A DNA stretch of 64,000 nucleotides from Candidatus Nanopelagicaceae bacterium (GTDB lineage: Bacteria; Actinomycetota; Actinomycetes; Nanopelagicales; Nanopelagicaceae): positions 1 to 64,000 of the forward strand of contig SHVK01000002.1 in the NCBI GenBank assembly GCA_009694285.1, read 5' to 3'. The position numbers and the translations under genes were made by a program. This document shows, piece after piece, positions 18,904 to 30,467 of the stretch. The notes beneath the pieces were generated by a model. The model ran no database searches, was not told where the DNA came from, and saw only the letters and a program-made list of their open reading frames with translations. Within the stretch, counting starts at the first letter, position 1; every line of letters starts with the position of its first letter.

Positions 18904-20352
18904 ATGACCACCTTTGTTGATCGCGCGCTCTTAATTGCAACTGCTGGAAATGGTGGCGATGGATGTTCATCGGTTCATCGTGAAAAATTTAAACCACTTG
19001 GCGGACCTGATGGTGGCACAGGTGGACGAGGTGGCGACGTAATTCTGGTTGTAGATCAGAGCATCACAACTCTGCTTGATTTTCATTACAGCCCACACCG
19101 TCGAGCCACATCTGGCCGCTTAGGTAAAGGTGGACACAAAGACGGTCCAGATGGAGAAGATTTAATAGTTCCAGTTCCTGAGGGAACGGTTATTCGCGGC
19201 GCAGATGGCGAACTCATTGCAGATTTGTTAGGTAATGGTACAAAGTTTATTGCTGCACGTGGTGGCGCTGGCGGATTAGGAAATGCCGCACTCTCTTCTT
19301 CAAAAAGACGAGCACCAGGTTTTGCTTTACTTGGTGAACCAGGTGAAGACGCCCAACTCTCACTTGAATTAAAAAGTGTTGCAGATATTGCGCTAGTTGG
19401 ATATCCAAGTGCTGGTAAATCATCATTAATTGCTGCGATCTCTGCTGCACGTCCAAAAATTGCTGAGTATCCATTCACTACGTTGGTTCCTAACTTGGGC
19501 GTTGTTGAAATAGGTGAACACCGTTTTACGGTGGCAGATGTCCCAGGATTAATTCCTGGCGCAAGTCAAGGTAAAGGATTAGGCCTTGAGTTTTTACGCC
19601 ATGTCGAACGTTGTGCTGCACTCGTACAAGTGTTGGATTGCGGAACACTTGAATCTGATCGAGATCCAATCCATGATTTTGATGTAATCGAAGCAGAACT
19701 TGCACTTTATGGCGGTCTCGAAGATCGGCCAAGAATTGTTGCGTTAAATAAAGTTGATCTTCCTGATGGGCGCGTGATGGCTGACATGGTTGAAGCAAAA
19801 TTGCGCGAACGTGGACTCGAGGTTTATCAAGTATCTGCAGCGACTCACGAAGGTTTAAATGATCTGCTATATGCGATGGCAAGATTAATTAAACGAACTC
19901 CAAAAGAGAGTATAGATCCAGTTCGAATTATTTTGCGTCCACGCGCAGTGGATGAATCAGATTTCAGCACCTTTAAAAATGATGCTGGTATTTATGTAGT
20001 CCAAGGTATTAAACCTGAGCGTTGGGTTAGACAAACAAATTTCAGCAATGCTGAAGCGATTGGATACTTAGCTGACCGATTAGCACGCCTCGGAGTTGAA
20101 AAAGAATTATTCAAACTCGGTGCACGTGGAGGTAGTGAAGTTCAAATCGGACTCGGGGAAGATGCGGTCAGTTTTGATTGGGAACCAACTCTTGAAGCCG
20201 GCGCTGAAATTTTGCTTGGACCACGAGGACAAGATTTGCGTTTAGATATGCGCCACGCCTTGTCTGGAAGCACTGGGAGTGCTGGTGAAGGTGGATCATG
20301 GGAAGAGATCGGCGCATTACTAGTTGGTGATGGCGAAGATGACCTCCAATAA
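18904..20352 (+). CDS. obgE: GTPase Obg/CgtA
   Basis: Ribosome-associated GTPase for 50S maturation and stress signalling. 482 residues: a glycine-rich Obg fold (about 1-155), a G domain with GYPSAGKSS (G1), DVPGLIPGA (G3) and NKVD (G4), and a C-terminal OCT domain with the typical Gly/Ser-rich acidic end seen in Gram-positive Obg. ATG follows AGGAGCGATCAAA. The end overlaps the proB start region, a common coupling in Actinobacteria. Confidence 0.96.
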   Translation: MTTFVDRALLIATAGNGGDGCSSVHREKFKPLGGPDGGTGGRGGDVILVVDQSITTLLDFHYSPHRRATSGRLGKGGHKDGPDGEDLIVPVPEGTVIRGADGELIADLLGNGTKFIAARGGAGGLGNAALSSSKRRAPGFALLGEPGEDAQLSLELKSVADIALVGYPSAGKSSLIAAISAARPKIAEYPFTTLVPNLGVVEIGEHRFTVADVPGLIPGASQGKGLGLEFLRHVERCAALVQVLDCGTLESDRDPIHDFDVIEAELALYGGLEDRPRIVALNKVDLPDGRVMADMVEAKLRERGLEVYQVSAATHEGLNDLLYAMARLIKRTPKESIDPVRIILRPRAVDESDFSTFKNDAGIYVVQGIKPERWVRQTNFSNAEAIGYLADRLARLGVEKELFKLGARGGSEVQIGLGEDAVSFDWEPTLEAGAEILLGPRGQDLRLDMRHALSGSTGSAGEGGSWEEIGALLVGDGEDDLQ

Positions 20353-21466
20353 ATTACGGGATGAAGTATTAAAAGCAAAACGTGTTGTGCTTAAAGTGGG
20401 TTCATCTTCATTGACCGGAAGTGCTGGGGCTGGGCTAGACATAAGTGCAGTGGACAAATTAGTTGACGGCGTAGCGATATTGAAAAAACGTGGAGTAGAA
20501 GTTTTAGTTGTTTCATCTGGCGCAATAGCAGCAGGTCTTGCTCCACTTGGGTTAACCACCCGTCCCAAAGATTTAGCAACACAACAAGCTGCTGCATCTG
20601 TTGGGCAAGGAGTTTTGATTTATCGATACTCCGAATCTTTTGCCAGATATGCAATTACCGCTTCACAGGTTTTAATAACAAGTGATGATGTGATTAGACG
20701 CAGTCATTATCGGAATGCCCAACGTACTTTTGATCGACTTTTGGCCCTTGGAGTAGTACCTGTAATTAATGAAAATGACACAGTAGGGACTCAAGAGATT
20801 AGATTTGGAGATAATGATCGACTTGCTGCGTTGGTATCTCATTTAGTTCAAGCAGATTTATTAATATTGCTCTCAGATATTGACGCTCTTTATGATGCGC
20901 CACCAACTTCTGCGAATGCAAAACAAATAATCGATGTTAGGGATTTTGCACTACTTGGCGATCTTCAAATTGGTGGTGCTGGAACGGCCGGAGTTGGCAG
21001 TGGGGGAATGGTTACCAAAGTCGAGGCCGCCCGCATTGCAACAGGTGCGGGGATTCCAGTAGTTCTTACATCTCTTGCGAACATCGAAGCAGCGGTCACC
21101 GGTACAGAGATTGGAACTTTATTTCACGCAAACGGTGTCCGCACCCCATCACGTGCACTTTGGTTAGCACATGCATCTTCTCCAAAGGGAAAGTTGCATC
21201 TAGATGCTGGAGCAACTACGGCAATTCGTGAACGTGGAACTTCATTGCTTCCAGCAGGTGTTACCAAAGTTGAAGGAGATTTTTCTGCTGGCGACCCTGT
21301 CGATTTACTTTCGCCAGAAGGCAAAGTAATTGCCCGTGGCTTAGTTGCTTTTGACGCTGATGAAATTCCGCAACTGCTTGGAAAATCTACTAAAGAGTTA
21401 GGTGCATCTTTAGGGGCAGAGTACGAACGCGAATTGGTGCACCGCGACGACCTGTCCTTACTTTAA
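20336..21466 (+). CDS. proB: Glutamate 5-kinase
   Basis: First step of proline synthesis: ATP-dependent phosphorylation of glutamate. Amino acid kinase fold with KVGSSSL near the N-terminus, ENDTVG and the SDIDALYD signature, then a C-terminal PUA domain (about the last 80 residues). From ATG 20336 it has 376 residues; GTG 20324 and ATG 20327 are open alternatives, all overlapping the end of obgE. The partner proA lies downstream, separated by an opposing serine hydrolase. Confidence 0.94.
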   Translation, partial: KMTSNKLRDEVLKAKRVVLKVGSSSLTGSAGAGLDISAVDKLVDGVAILKKRGVEVLVVSSGAIAAGLAPLGLTTRPKDLATQQAAASVGQGVLIYRYSESFARYAITASQVLITSDDVIRRSHYRNAQRTFDRLLALGVVPVINENDTVGTQEIRFGDNDRLAALVSHLVQADLLILLSDIDALYDAPPTSANAKQIIDVRDFALLGDLQIGGAGTAGVGSGGMVTKVEAARIATGAGIPVVLTSLANIEAAVTGTEIGTLFHANGVRTPSRALWLAHASSPKGKLHLDAGATTAIRERGTSLLPAGVTKVEGDFSAGDPVDLLSPEGKVIARGLVAFDADEIPQLLGKSTKELGASLGAEYERELVHRDDLSLL

Positions 21467-21472
21467 TTATTT

Positions 21473-22630
21473 TTAACTTATTTTAGTAGCAAGTGCTTCC
21501 AAAATTGCCGCAGTTGGCTCTTCATCGGAATCCACCAAACTGTCACTCAATTTTACGATCACAGTTCTAGTTTTCGGAACTACATAAACAAATTGACTAT
21601 GCAATCCAAGCATCATTAGAGAACCTGGATACGGATGATAAATCTGAGCACCGTATCCCCAATTATGATCAAGAGTTTCAACCGGATTTGATAAACGGGT
21701 AATCCATGATGCGCTGATGAGTTGTTTATCTCCGACGAAACCACCCATTGCTAAAAGATTTCCAATTCGCGCATAATCCCGAGCTGCTGCGTTGAAGCAA
21801 CAAAAAGTTTTTTCTTGTCCGCCTATATGATCAACGTTCCAAGTTGCCGGATATTGAGCGCCGATTGGTTGCCAAAAATTAGCAGAGAAGTAATCAGCAA
21901 CTTTTTCACCTGTAACTTTTTTAATAATCATGCCGAGCATTTGAGTATCAACACTTCGATATTCCGTATCAGTACCTGGTTCAAATTTCATCTTACGGTT
22001 GTTGCCTATGAACCACGGAATATCTGTGGAGGCATACATCTGAGCGATTGCAACGCCCCAACCAGAGGGTCCTGTTGGGTAGTTGTCGCTAACTCCGACA
22101 CCACTACGCATATCGAGAAGTTGGCTGATTGTCACTTTGTCAAAAGATGTTTCATTGGATAACTCTGGAAAGTACTTAATGAAAGTATCACTTTCACTTA
22201 TTTTACCTTCAGAGATTAATTTTCCAATTATTAAAGATGTTAAAGTTTTCGCAACGGAGTACGAAGGAAATTGAAATTCGGGCGTAAATTTTTTGTTGTA
22301 CCACTCATAAGTTATGGTGCCATTTCGCATAACCAGAAAAGCATTCGTCTTTGTCTGCTTTAAAAATTTCTCAAATTCAATTTGGCGACCATTGAAAAGC
22401 ACTCCAAAAGGCATCTCTTCCTGCACAACTTGAAGTTGGGTGGGAGCTACGGCGGGTGCTACCAAATGGGCTGGAAGCAATTTTGGCGTCGCAGATGGAG
22501 CGGCAAGTCCCAGACGAACGGTGGCTATTGGGTTTGGGTAGTTGGCCACCCGCAATCCGCTAAAGGCCAATAAAAAGATTCCAATTAGGCCAATTGCAAC
22601 AATTCGACTCCAACGCAAAAGTACTTTCAT
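21473..22630 (-). CDS. Serine hydrolase, class C beta-lactamase related
   Basis: 385-residue protein with an N-terminal membrane or signal segment (about 8-28), a low-complexity linker and a beta-lactamase-like domain. The nucleophile motif is S125-V-A-K (SxxK), followed by a YRSVD segment in the position of the YxN tyrosine. The family includes esterases, 6-aminohexanoate-dimer hydrolases and D-amino peptidases; the sequence does not tell which, and resistance should not be assumed. It converges on proB with a 6-base gap and diverges from proA across only 34 bases. Confidence 0.82.
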   Translation of the reverse strand: MKVLLRWSRIVAIGLIGIFLLAFSGLRVANYPNPIATVRLGLAAPSATPKLLPAHLVAPAVAPTQLQVVQEEMPFGVLFNGRQIEFEKFLKQTKTNAFLVMRNGTITYEWYNKKFTPEFQFPSYSVAKTLTSLIIGKLISEGKISESDTFIKYFPELSNETSFDKVTISQLLDMRSGVGVSDNYPTGPSGWGVAIAQMYASTDIPWFIGNNRKMKFEPGTDTEYRSVDTQMLGMIIKKVTGEKVADYFSANFWQPIGAQYPATWNVDHIGGQEKTFCCFNAAARDYARIGNLLAMGGFVGDKQLISASWITRLSNPVETLDHNWGYGAQIYHPYPGSLMMLGLHSQFVYVVPKTRTVIVKLSDSLVDSDEEPTAAILEALATKIS

Positions 22631-22643
22631 GCAAGCGATCTTA
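22631..22643 (-). promoter_or_regulatory. -10 element placed for leaderless serine hydrolase mRNA
   Basis: On the minus strand TAAGAT (plus-strand 22638-22643) is followed by seven bases and the ATG. It points opposite to the proA -10 ten bases away, so the two promoters face across the same 34-bp spacer. Confidence 0.5.
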
Positions 22644-22652
22644 TCTCTTGGT

Positions 22653-22664
22653 TAGGCTATCTCT
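22653..22664 (+). promoter_or_regulatory. -10 element placed for leaderless proA mRNA
   Basis: TAGGCT (22653-22658) ends six bases before the proA ATG at 22665 and no ribosome site is present. The -35 region of this promoter would fall on the first codons of the opposing serine hydrolase. Confidence 0.5.
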
Positions 22665-23927
22665 ATGACTACGCAGATCGAAACTATTGCTATCGCGGCG
22701 AGATCAGCTGCTCGAGTATTAGCGGGAGCCAGCCGCGAGGATAAAGATCGTGCTTTGAATGCGATAGCAGATCATCTTCTTGCTAACGAGAAGGAAATTT
22801 TGGCAGCAAATAGTGAAGATGTACTTAGGTCGCAAGCCGAAGGAATAAGCGAATCGTTAATTGATAGACTGAAATTAAATCCAAAGAGAATTGCTGAAAT
22901 CGCAAATGGTGCAAGACAAATCGCCGCACTTCCCGATCCAGTTGGTCGAGTGATTAGAGAGCGTACTCTCGAAAATGGTTTGCATTTAAAACAAGTTGCC
23001 GTGCCATTTGGTGTTGTAGGAATGGTTTATGAAGCAAGACCAAATGTGACTGTTGATGCGGCAGTGATTTTGATTAAGGCAGGAAGCGCAGCATTATTGC
23101 GTGGATCGTCAACGGCTGCAAAAAGCAACGATGTATTAGTTAATGTGATGAGAAGTGCAATCACTTCAGTCGGACTTCCTGCAGATATTGTGCAAGTAGT
23201 TTCATCACATGATCGATCCACTGTGCGCGAACTATTAAACGCTCGTGGCTTAGTTGATTTGGTAATTCCGAGGGGAAGTGCGGCATTAATTAGGACAGTT
23301 GTAGATGAATCGTCAGTTCCTACAATTGAAACTGGTGCTGGAGTTTGCCATGTTTACATAGATATAGATGCTGATTTCAATAAAGCCATTCCAATTATCA
23401 TTAATTCAAAATGTCATCGACCAAGTGTTTGCAATGCAGCTGAAACGCTATTAGTTCATCAAGCAGTGGCTGCCGAATTTTTACCGTTAGCCCTATATGC
23501 TTTAGTTAAGCAAGGAGTTCGCCTGCACGGTGATGCACAATCAATTCAGATTGCCAAAAGCTGTGGTGTAGAAATGGTCTTAGCAACTGAAGAAGATTGG
23601 TCAACAGAGTATGGAACTCTAGAAATGAATATTGGCATTGTGGCAAACCGACAAAGCGCAAATGACCATATAAACAAATATGGAACTCAACATACCGAAT
23701 CTATTGTTACTGAATCACAAAGCACCGCAGCTGCTTTCATTGCAAATGCAGATGCGGCAGCGATTATGGTAAATGCATCCACTCGATTCACCGATGGCGA
23801 GCAGATGGGTTTTGGCGCTGAGATTGGTATCTCGAATCAGAAGTTGCATGCACGTGGACCGATGGGCCTTGAGGAGATGACCACTACAACATGGATTGTG
23901 ACTGGAAGCGGTCAAATCCGCGAGTAA
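22665..23927 (+). CDS. proA: Gamma-glutamyl phosphate reductase
   Basis: Second step of proline synthesis: NADPH-dependent reduction of glutamyl-5-phosphate to the semialdehyde. 420 residues of the aldehyde dehydrogenase superfamily. The catalytic cysteine lies in SKCHRPSVCNAAETLL, and the family signature with GVVGMVYEARPNVTVDA is clear. The start codon directly follows a -10 element. The C-terminal block with HARGPMGLEEMTTTTW matches the ProA signature. Confidence 0.96.
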   Translation: MTTQIETIAIAARSAARVLAGASREDKDRALNAIADHLLANEKEILAANSEDVLRSQAEGISESLIDRLKLNPKRIAEIANGARQIAALPDPVGRVIRERTLENGLHLKQVAVPFGVVGMVYEARPNVTVDAAVILIKAGSAALLRGSSTAAKSNDVLVNVMRSAITSVGLPADIVQVVSSHDRSTVRELLNARGLVDLVIPRGSAALIRTVVDESSVPTIETGAGVCHVYIDIDADFNKAIPIIINSKCHRPSVCNAAETLLVHQAVAAEFLPLALYALVKQGVRLHGDAQSIQIAKSCGVEMVLATEEDWSTEYGTLEMNIGIVANRQSANDHINKYGTQHTESIVTESQSTAAAFIANADAAAIMVNASTRFTDGEQMGFGAEIGISNQKLHARGPMGLEEMTTTTWIVTGSGQIRE

Positions 23928-23935
23928 GACGCCGG

Positions 23936-23948
23936 TAGGATTGGGGAT
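23936..23948 (+). promoter_or_regulatory. -10 element placed for leaderless gatC mRNA
   Basis: TAGGAT (23936-23941) is followed by seven bases and the gatC ATG at 23949. The GGGGA run between them is too close to the start to act well as a ribosome site. Confidence 0.45.
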
Positions 23949-24248
23949 ATGTCCCGGATTTCGAATGAGGAAGTGGCGCGTATCGCGCATTTAGCTCGTC
24001 TTGAATTGAGTGCCAATGAGATTGCAGAATTAGCGGGCGAGATGGAAGCAATTTTAGGTGCTGTAGCAAGAGTTCAAGAGGCAGCAAAAAGTGATGTTGT
24101 ACCAACTTCACATCCACTTGCATTGGTAAATGTGACCCGTCCAGATGTAGTTCGTCCTAGTTTAACTCCAGAGAGTGCCTTATCTGGAGCACCAGCAAGT
24201 GAAGAGAATCGATTTAGAGTTCCACAAATTTTAGGCGAAGAAGCATGA
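23949..24248 (+). CDS. gatC: Asp-tRNA(Asn)/Glu-tRNA(Gln) amidotransferase subunit C
   Basis: Small stabilising subunit of the GatCAB amidotransferase. 99 residues beginning with the [15 protein letters not shown] helix that wraps around GatA. It overlaps gatA by four bases (ATGA), giving translational coupling. Presence of gatCAB predicts that Gln-tRNA (and possibly Asn-tRNA) is made by transamidation. Confidence 0.94.
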   Translation: MSRISNEEVARIAHLARLELSANEIAELAGEMEAILGAVARVQEAAKSDVVPTSHPLALVNVTRPDVVRPSLTPESALSGAPASEENRFRVPQILGEEA

Positions 24249-25750
24249 GTGAATTAATTTACAAGAGTGCAGCGCAATTATCAGAAAGTTTGGCTAAGAA
24301 GGAAGTTTCTGCACGTGAGGTAACTCAAGCGCACCTGGATCGAATTGCAAAAGTAGATAAAGCGGTGCATGCATTTTTATTTGTAGATACAGAGGGCGCA
24401 TTAGCTCAAGCCGATCAAGTTGATGCTGCTCGCGCCAAGGGTGAAAATTTAGGACCGCTTGCCGGTGTTCCACTCGCACTTAAAGATATTTTGGCGCAAG
24501 AAGGAATTCCGACAACTTGCGGTTCAAAAATATTAGCAGGATGGCGCCCGCCTTACAGTGCAACAGTAGTAAAAAAATTACGTACTGCAGGTGTGGTAAT
24601 TCTTGGCAAGACAAATATGGATGAGTTTGCGATGGGATCATCAACCGAGAATTCTGCATACGGTACAACTCAAAACCCATGGGATTTAAAGCGGATACCT
24701 GGTGGTTCTGGCGGAGGTTCAGCAGCTGCTCTTGCTGCCTTTGAGGCACCTCTTGCGATTGGTAGCGACACTGGTGGATCGATCAGACAACCTGCAGCAC
24801 TAACTGGCACTGTCGGAGTAAAACCAACTTACGGTGGTGTTTCTCGGTACGGAGTCGTCGCATTCTCTTCTTCATTAGATCAAGTTGGTCCCTGCGCACG
24901 TACTGTTTTAGATACCGCATTGCTACATGAAGTTATTGCCGGCCATGATGATTACGATGCAACAAGTATTAATGCTCCAACTCCACCTGTAGTTGCTGCC
25001 GCAAAACGTGCAGATGTAAAAGGGATGAAAATCGGCGTAGTTAAAGAGTTGTCTGGTGATGGATATGAAAGTGGAGTTAGTGAAAGATTTGAAGAATCTC
25101 TTGAAATTTTGCGTAGCCAAGGCGCAACAATTGAAATGGTTTCATGCCCAAATTTCGATTACGGATTAGCTGCTTACTATCTGATTGCACCAAGTGAAGC
25201 TTCTTCAAACTTAGCCCGTTTTGATGCGATGAGATATGGCTTACGTGTTGGAGATGATGGCTCACGTAGTGCTGAAGAGGTTATGAGTATGACTCGTGCG
25301 GCAGGATTTGGACGTGAAGTAAAACGCCGAATCATTCTTGGAACTTACGCACTTTCTGCCGGATATTACGACGCATATTATGGAAGCGCCCAGAAAGTTC
25401 GAACATTGATCACTCAAGATTTTGCTAAAGCATTTTCTTCAGTAGATGTATTGGTTTCACCTACAACGCCAACAGTTGCATTTCCTATCGGTGAAAAAAG
25501 TAATGACCCAGTAGCGATGTACTTAAGTGATGTTGCAACCATTCCGGTAAACCTTGCCGGAGTTGCCGCAATGTCCCTTCCTGCTGGCCTATCTGAAGGA
25601 TTGCCCGTAGGTTTTCAAATTATTGCACCGGCAATGAAAGATGATCGCCTTTATTTAGTGGGGGCAGCCCTCGAGCGCGAGTTAGCAGCAAAATGGGGTG
25701 GAGTGCTTACTACTAAGGCACCTAAATTAATTTCTGCGGCAGGTGCATAA
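24245..25750 (+). CDS. gatA: Asp-tRNA(Asn)/Glu-tRNA(Gln) amidotransferase subunit A
   Basis: Amidase subunit that releases ammonia from glutamine for transfer to misacylated tRNA. 501 residues of the amidase-signature family: the LKDI lysine, then [12 protein letters not shown] and [13 protein letters not shown] supply the Ser-cisSer-Lys triad. The GatA-specific context (gatC before, gatB after) excludes generic amidases. gatB starts two bases after its stop. Confidence 0.96.
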   Translation: MSELIYKSAAQLSESLAKKEVSAREVTQAHLDRIAKVDKAVHAFLFVDTEGALAQADQVDAARAKGENLGPLAGVPLALKDILAQEGIPTTCGSKILAGWRPPYSATVVKKLRTAGVVILGKTNMDEFAMGSSTENSAYGTTQNPWDLKRIPGGSGGGSAAALAAFEAPLAIGSDTGGSIRQPAALTGTVGVKPTYGGVSRYGVVAFSSSLDQVGPCARTVLDTALLHEVIAGHDDYDATSINAPTPPVVAAAKRADVKGMKIGVVKELSGDGYESGVSERFEESLEILRSQGATIEMVSCPNFDYGLAAYYLIAPSEASSNLARFDAMRYGLRVGDDGSRSAEEVMSMTRAAGFGREVKRRIILGTYALSAGYYDAYYGSAQKVRTLITQDFAKAFSSVDVLVSPTTPTVAFPIGEKSNDPVAMYLSDVATIPVNLAGVAAMSLPAGLSEGLPVGFQIIAPAMKDDRLYLVGAALERELAAKWGGVLTTKAPKLISAAGA

Positions 25751-25752
25751 AG

Positions 25753-27252
25753 ATGTTGAGCTATGAAGAGATAATTGAAAAATATGAGCCGGCCCTGGGT
25801 CTTGAAGTGCATGTTGAACTTGGAACTAAAACCAAAATGTTCTGTGGCTGTCCAACTGAATTTGGCGCCGAACCTAATACCCAAGTATGTCCAGTCTGTT
25901 TAGGAATGCCTGGGGCATTGCCATTTGTCAATGAACGGGCAATTGAGAGCACCATATTAATTGGCTTAGCACTCAACTGTTCGATCGCACCTTGGTCTCG
26001 TTTTGCCCGTAAAAATTATTTCTATCCAGATATGCCAAAGAATTTTCAGATTTCTCAATACGACGAACCTATTTGTACTGATGGTTATTTAGATGTTGAG
26101 TATGAAACTCCAGAAGGTATGAAAACTTTTCGAATTGAAATAGAACGGGTCCACATGGAAGAGGACACCGGAAAATCTTTACATGTTGGGGGAGCGACAG
26201 GTCGGATTCATGGTGCCGAATATTCACTCTTGGATTACAACCGCGCCGGCATCCCACTAGTAGAAATTGTTACTAAAACTGTTTTAGGAACTGAAAGTTA
26301 TGCACCGCAAATCGCGAAGGCGTATGTAAAAGAGTTACGGGATATTTTGCGAGCTCTCGGTGTGAGTGATGTGAAGATGGAGCAAGGTTCACTTCGTTGT
26401 GATGCAAATATTTCATTGTCACCACGCGGAAGTGGAAAACTTGGCACTCGCAGTGAAACAAAAAATGTGAACTCACTTCGTTCAGTAGAACGCGCAATAA
26501 CTAGCGAAATGCATCGTCATGCACAAAGACTTGAAGCAGGGGAGCGAGTCGTACAAGAGACGCGCCATTTTCAGGAAGATTCTGGAACTACCCGCTCGGG
26601 ACGTTCGAAAGAACAAGCGGAGGATTACCGATATTTCCCTGAGCCAGATTTATTGCCAGTTGCACCTTCCGCGGAATGGATCGAGCAATTAAGAGCCCAA
26701 CTCCCGGAGCGACCTTCTGCGCATCGAGCAAGATTGCAACAACTTTGGCAAGTTCCCGATAAAGAGATGGCCGCGATGATTAACGCAGGGGTCGTTGGAG
26801 TTGTTGAAGAAACAGTTGCGGAAGGTGCAGACCCAACTAAAGCGCGAACTTGGTGGCTTGGAGAAATTTCAAGAGTTGCAAATGAGCGCGAAGTTGAAGT
26901 TGTTGAAATGCCAATCACTCCAAAAGATGTTGCCGAAATTATTGCCTTAGTAGCAGCTGGAGATTTAACAGATAAATTAGCCAGACAAGTAGTTGAAGGT
27001 GTAATTGCCGGTGAGGGAAATCCTGCAGAGGTCATCGCAGCACGTGGAATCAAAGTTGTATCTGATGAAGGAGAGTTAGTTGCAGCCATTGAGCGGGCAA
27101 TAGCGGCACAACCAGATACTGCACAAAAAGTTAGAGATGGAAATATCCCAGCAGCAGGTGCATTAATTGGCGCGGTCATGAAAGATACTAAAGGTCAAGC
27201 AGATGCAGCGCGGGTACGTGAGCTCCTACTTGGCTTATTAGGACAGAGCTAA
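25753..27252 (+). CDS. gatB: Asp-tRNA(Asn)/Glu-tRNA(Gln) amidotransferase subunit B
   Basis: Activates the glutamyl or aspartyl-tRNA by phosphorylation and accepts ammonia from GatA. 499 residues. The zinc site is seen as CGCPTEFG...CPVCLGMPG near residues 34-55, and RxDANIS-type signature [13 protein letters not shown] is present, followed by the helical and YqeY-like tail domain. Its TAA overlaps the stop of the converging MFS gene (shared CTAA). Confidence 0.96.
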   Translation: MLSYEEIIEKYEPALGLEVHVELGTKTKMFCGCPTEFGAEPNTQVCPVCLGMPGALPFVNERAIESTILIGLALNCSIAPWSRFARKNYFYPDMPKNFQISQYDEPICTDGYLDVEYETPEGMKTFRIEIERVHMEEDTGKSLHVGGATGRIHGAEYSLLDYNRAGIPLVEIVTKTVLGTESYAPQIAKAYVKELRDILRALGVSDVKMEQGSLRCDANISLSPRGSGKLGTRSETKNVNSLRSVERAITSEMHRHAQRLEAGERVVQETRHFQEDSGTTRSGRSKEQAEDYRYFPEPDLLPVAPSAEWIEQLRAQLPERPSAHRARLQQLWQVPDKEMAAMINAGVVGVVEETVAEGADPTKARTWWLGEISRVANEREVEVVEMPITPKDVAEIIALVAAGDLTDKLARQVVEGVIAGEGNPAEVIAARGIKVVSDEGELVAAIERAIAAQPDTAQKVRDGNIPAAGALIGAVMKDTKGQADAARVRELLLGLLGQS

Positions 27253-28700
27253 GCTTTTTCGGCTAGGGATTCTTTCCCAATTTTTAAAAGTACCGCCATC
27301 ACCACTGCTGCGATAAGCAAGAAGGTAGCACCAGTTTTAAATGCAGTGGTGTAACCGTGGGTTAAAGCAAAAAATTGCGCTTTATCTCCTAATTCAGGAT
27401 GGGTTATTAGGTAATTTGCAGCGGAAGTTGCCGCGATGGTATTTAACAAAGCAGTGCCAAGAGATCCACCAACCTGCTGACTGGTATTGAGTGCAGCACT
27501 TGCTACTCCAGAATCACGCCCACCGATTCCATGGAGTGCTGTTGTTGAAATTGAAATAAAAACTAAAGCCATACCAGTACTTATTATTACTAACATTGGA
27601 AGTACATGTGTCGCATAACTTGTATCCGGGGTAATAGTTGATAAAAGCAGTAATCCAATTGACCCTTGAATTAATCCCCAAACAATCAACGGCTTTGGCC
27701 CGACGCGGGGTAATAGTTGAGTGGTGACTCCTGCAGATGCAATTACTCCGAGCGAGAATGGCAAAAAGGCAAAACCAGTCTTTAGGGGGGAGTAGCCCAT
27801 AATTACTTGGAGGTATAAGCCGAGAAATAAGAACATCGAAAATAAACCAGCACCAACCATCATTGAACCAAGATATGAACCACCGCGATTTCGTTCGGTG
27901 ATAATGCGTAACGGAAGCAGCGGATTTTTAACATTTTTTTCAATCATGAAAAAAGCGAGCAATAAGATGGCGGCGATGGCAAGGAAGCAAAGAGTTGAAC
28001 CTGTTACCCAACCAACTTTAGCCGCTTGCGTAAACCCATATACCAAACTAAGTAAACCAAGTGTCGCAGTTATCGTCCCAGGCAGATCATAAGAGTGATC
28101 TCCTCCGGCTTTTGATTCGTGCACAAAAGGATAGGCAAGAAGGGCGGCGATAATTGCGATTGGAACATTGACCCAGAGACACCATCTCCATGAAGCAAAT
28201 TCGGTGAGTGCTCCGCCAAGAATTAATCCAATCGCAGCGCCGCCGCCGGCAATAGCACCGTAAACACCAAATGCTTTTGCCCGCTCTTTAGGAATGGTAA
28301 ATGTTACGTTAATTAGCGAAAGCGCCGATGGCGTCAGTAACGCCCCAAATGCACCTTGCAATGCGCGCGAAGCAAATAAAATCTCCTGTGATTGTGCTAT
28401 TCCACCAAGTGCTGATGCACCGGCGAAACCAAGTAGGCCGATAATAAAACTTTTCTTCCGTCCAATAAAATCGGCGATTCGACCGCCGAGAAGCAGCAAA
28501 GAGCCAAAAGCAAGAGTGTACGAAGTTACCACCCAACTTTGATTTGCATCACTGATTCCTAAATCAATTTTGGCACTGGGTATTGCAATATTTACGATTG
28601 AGGAGTCAAGCACCACCATCAACTGGGCGATTGCGATTACAAATAGGGCCCTCCATCTAGTTGGATCTGGAGTTTGGGTTGGTGGTTGGGCGAAACTCAT
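27249..28700 (-). CDS. MFS transporter, DHA2 (EmrB/QacA) family
   Basis: 483-residue membrane protein with about 14 hydrophobic segments, the count typical of DHA2 drug:proton antiporters. Motif C-like [11 protein letters not shown] lies in the first helix region and motif A appears as [12 protein letters not shown] after helix two. Substrate range cannot be read; members export antibiotics, dyes or metabolites. It runs against gatB, sharing four bases at the stops, and diverges from ilvD over a spacer of about 40 bases. Confidence 0.87.
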   Translation of the reverse strand: MSFAQPPTQTPDPTRWRALFVIAIAQLMVVLDSSIVNIAIPSAKIDLGISDANQSWVVTSYTLAFGSLLLLGGRIADFIGRKKSFIIGLLGFAGASALGGIAQSQEILFASRALQGAFGALLTPSALSLINVTFTIPKERAKAFGVYGAIAGGGAAIGLILGGALTEFASWRWCLWVNVPIAIIAALLAYPFVHESKAGGDHSYDLPGTITATLGLLSLVYGFTQAAKVGWVTGSTLCFLAIAAILLLAFFMIEKNVKNPLLPLRIITERNRGGSYLGSMMVGAGLFSMFLFLGLYLQVIMGYSPLKTGFAFLPFSLGVIASAGVTTQLLPRVGPKPLIVWGLIQGSIGLLLLSTITPDTSYATHVLPMLVIISTGMALVFISISTTALHGIGGRDSGVASAALNTSQQVGGSLGTALLNTIAATSAANYLITHPELGDKAQFFALTHGYTTAFKTGATFLLIAAVVMAVLLKIGKESLAEKA

Positions 28701-28704
28701 ATCT

Positions 28705-28734
28705 TTGGCTGCTTTCCAATTTGTTGCTTATAGT
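28705..28734 (+). promoter_or_regulatory. Promoter for ilvD
   Basis: TTGGCT (28705-28710), 18-base spacer and TATAGT (28729-28734). The in-frame ATG at 28744 is nine bases after the -10, so the mRNA would be nearly leaderless. On the opposite strand the same bases read TACTAT, so the divergent MFS gene may use an overlapping -10. Confidence 0.5.
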
Positions 28735-28743
28735 ATGAGCACC

Positions 28744-30435
28744 ATGAGCCAGACCGCTAACTCTAACCCAATGAAGCCTCGATCAGGGATGGTTACTGAT
28801 GGCCTTGAGCGTGCACCTGCGCGCGGAATGTTACGGGCTGTTGGAATGGGTGATGCTGACTGGGTTAAGCCACAAATCGGAATTGCATCTTCATGGAATG
28901 AGATCACTCCGTGCAACCTTTCACTAAATCGACTTGCATCTGCTTCAAAAGAAGGTGTGCATGCTGCTGGTGGTTTTCCGATGCAATTTGGAACCATTTC
29001 AGTTTCTGATGGAATTTCAATGGGTCATGAAGGAATGCACTTCTCGTTAGTTTCTCGTGAAGTTATTGCCGATTCCGTTGAAACAGTTATGCAAGCAGAG
29101 CGACTTGATGGAATGGTTTTGTTAGCCGGTTGCGATAAATCTTTGCCAGGCATGATGATGGCGGCAGCGCGCATAGACGTCGCAAGTGTTTTTATTTACG
29201 CGGGAACAACTTTGCCAGGAAGTGTTGACGGAAAAGATGTCACGCTGATCGACGCGTTCGAGGCAGTAGGTGCTTGCGCACGTGGATTAATTACCCGTGA
29301 TGAAGTGGATCGGATTGAACGAGCAATTTGTCCAGGAGAAGGTGCATGCGGAGGTATGTACACCGCTAACACCATGGCATCGATCGCTGAAGCAATCGGA
29401 ATGTCATTACCAGGATCAGCCGCACCACCAGCGGTGGATCGTCGTCGTGAAAGTTTCTCGCGCCAATCTGGTGAAGCAGTTGTTGAATTAATTCGTCAAG
29501 GAATAACAGCGCGCGACATTATGACTAAGAGAGCTTTTGAAAATGCGATAACAATTCTCATGGCGCTGGGCGGATCAACAAATGCGGTTTTACATCTTTT
29601 AGCTATGGCACATGAAGCAGATGTAGAATTGGAACTTCATGATTTTCATCGCGTCGGATCTAAAGTTCCATTACTCGGAGATTTAAAGCCTTTCGGTAAA
29701 TTTGTCATGAGCGATGTTGACAAAGTTGGTGGAATTCCAGTCGTACTGCGTGCTCTCCTTGATGCAAAACTTTTACATGGCGATTGTTTAACTGTCACTG
29801 GCAAAACCATGGCTGAGAATTTAGCAAATCTCGCACCACCAGGTGCTGACGGTGAAGTTCTATATGAAACAAAGGCTCCATTTTCATCAAGTGGTGGAAT
29901 CACAATTCTTGGCGGTTCGTTAGCCCCACAAGGTGCGGTAACAAAAGTTGCTGGAATTGGCGTTGATGTATTTGAAGGACCGGCACGAGTTTTTGAGCGC
30001 GAGCAGAGCGCGATGGAAGCACTTGAAGATGGAACCATTCAAGCCGGTGACGTAGTTGTAATCCGTTACGAAGGTCCAAAAGGTGGACCTGGAATGCGGG
30101 AGATGTTGATGATCACCGGTGCAATCAAAGGTGCTGGCCTGGGTAAATCTGTCCTTTTGCTCACCGATGGTCGCTTCTCAGGCGGAACTACTGGATTATG
30201 TGTTGGCCATGTTGCCCCTGAGGCGGTTGATGGTGGCCCGATAGCACTGGTTAGAGATGGGGATCGAATCAAGATCGACACCATCGCGCGCACCTTGGAC
30301 CTATTAGTAGCGCCAGCTGAATTAGCCGAACGGGCCAAATCATTTAAGCCTTTACCGAACAGATATACCCGCGGCGTTTTGGCTAAATACGCCAAATTGG
30401 TTGGCAGCGCCTCGAAAGGCGCAGTCTGCGATTGA
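28744..30435 (+). CDS. ilvD: Dihydroxy-acid dehydratase
   Basis: Fe-S dehydratase converting dihydroxy acids to 2-oxo acids in valine, leucine and isoleucine synthesis. 563 residues from ATG 28744 (ATG 28735 adds three). Cluster-ligand cysteines appear in [15 protein letters not shown] and [12 protein letters not shown], the pattern of IlvD. An upstream open frame reaches back into the divergent MFS gene but has no coding sense. It is followed by the ilvB attenuator region, so it is probably a separate transcript from ilvBNC. Confidence 0.95.
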   Translation: MSQTANSNPMKPRSGMVTDGLERAPARGMLRAVGMGDADWVKPQIGIASSWNEITPCNLSLNRLASASKEGVHAAGGFPMQFGTISVSDGISMGHEGMHFSLVSREVIADSVETVMQAERLDGMVLLAGCDKSLPGMMMAAARIDVASVFIYAGTTLPGSVDGKDVTLIDAFEAVGACARGLITRDEVDRIERAICPGEGACGGMYTANTMASIAEAIGMSLPGSAAPPAVDRRRESFSRQSGEAVVELIRQGITARDIMTKRAFENAITILMALGGSTNAVLHLLAMAHEADVELELHDFHRVGSKVPLLGDLKPFGKFVMSDVDKVGGIPVVLRALLDAKLLHGDCLTVTGKTMAENLANLAPPGADGEVLYETKAPFSSSGGITILGGSLAPQGAVTKVAGIGVDVFEGPARVFEREQSAMEALEDGTIQAGDVVVIRYEGPKGGPGMREMLMITGAIKGAGLGKSVLLLTDGRFSGGTTGLCVGHVAPEAVDGGPIALVRDGDRIKIDTIARTLDLLVAPAELAERAKSFKPLPNRYTRGVLAKYAKLVGSASKGAVCD

Positions 30436-30467
30436 TAGATAGGTCAGTTTTTAACTGAATGAGGTAG

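Noticed and set aside
21467-21490. Bidirectional terminator between proB and the serine hydrolase
   Set aside because: The region is T-rich but has no stem.
21473-22630. Antibiotic-resistance beta-lactamase
   Set aside because: SxxK and fold are shared by many esterases and amidohydrolases; nothing in sequence or context indicates resistance.
30445-30457. ilvD terminator at CAGTT-TTT-AACTG
   Set aside because: Only a 5-bp AT-rich stem and no following T-run; too weak.
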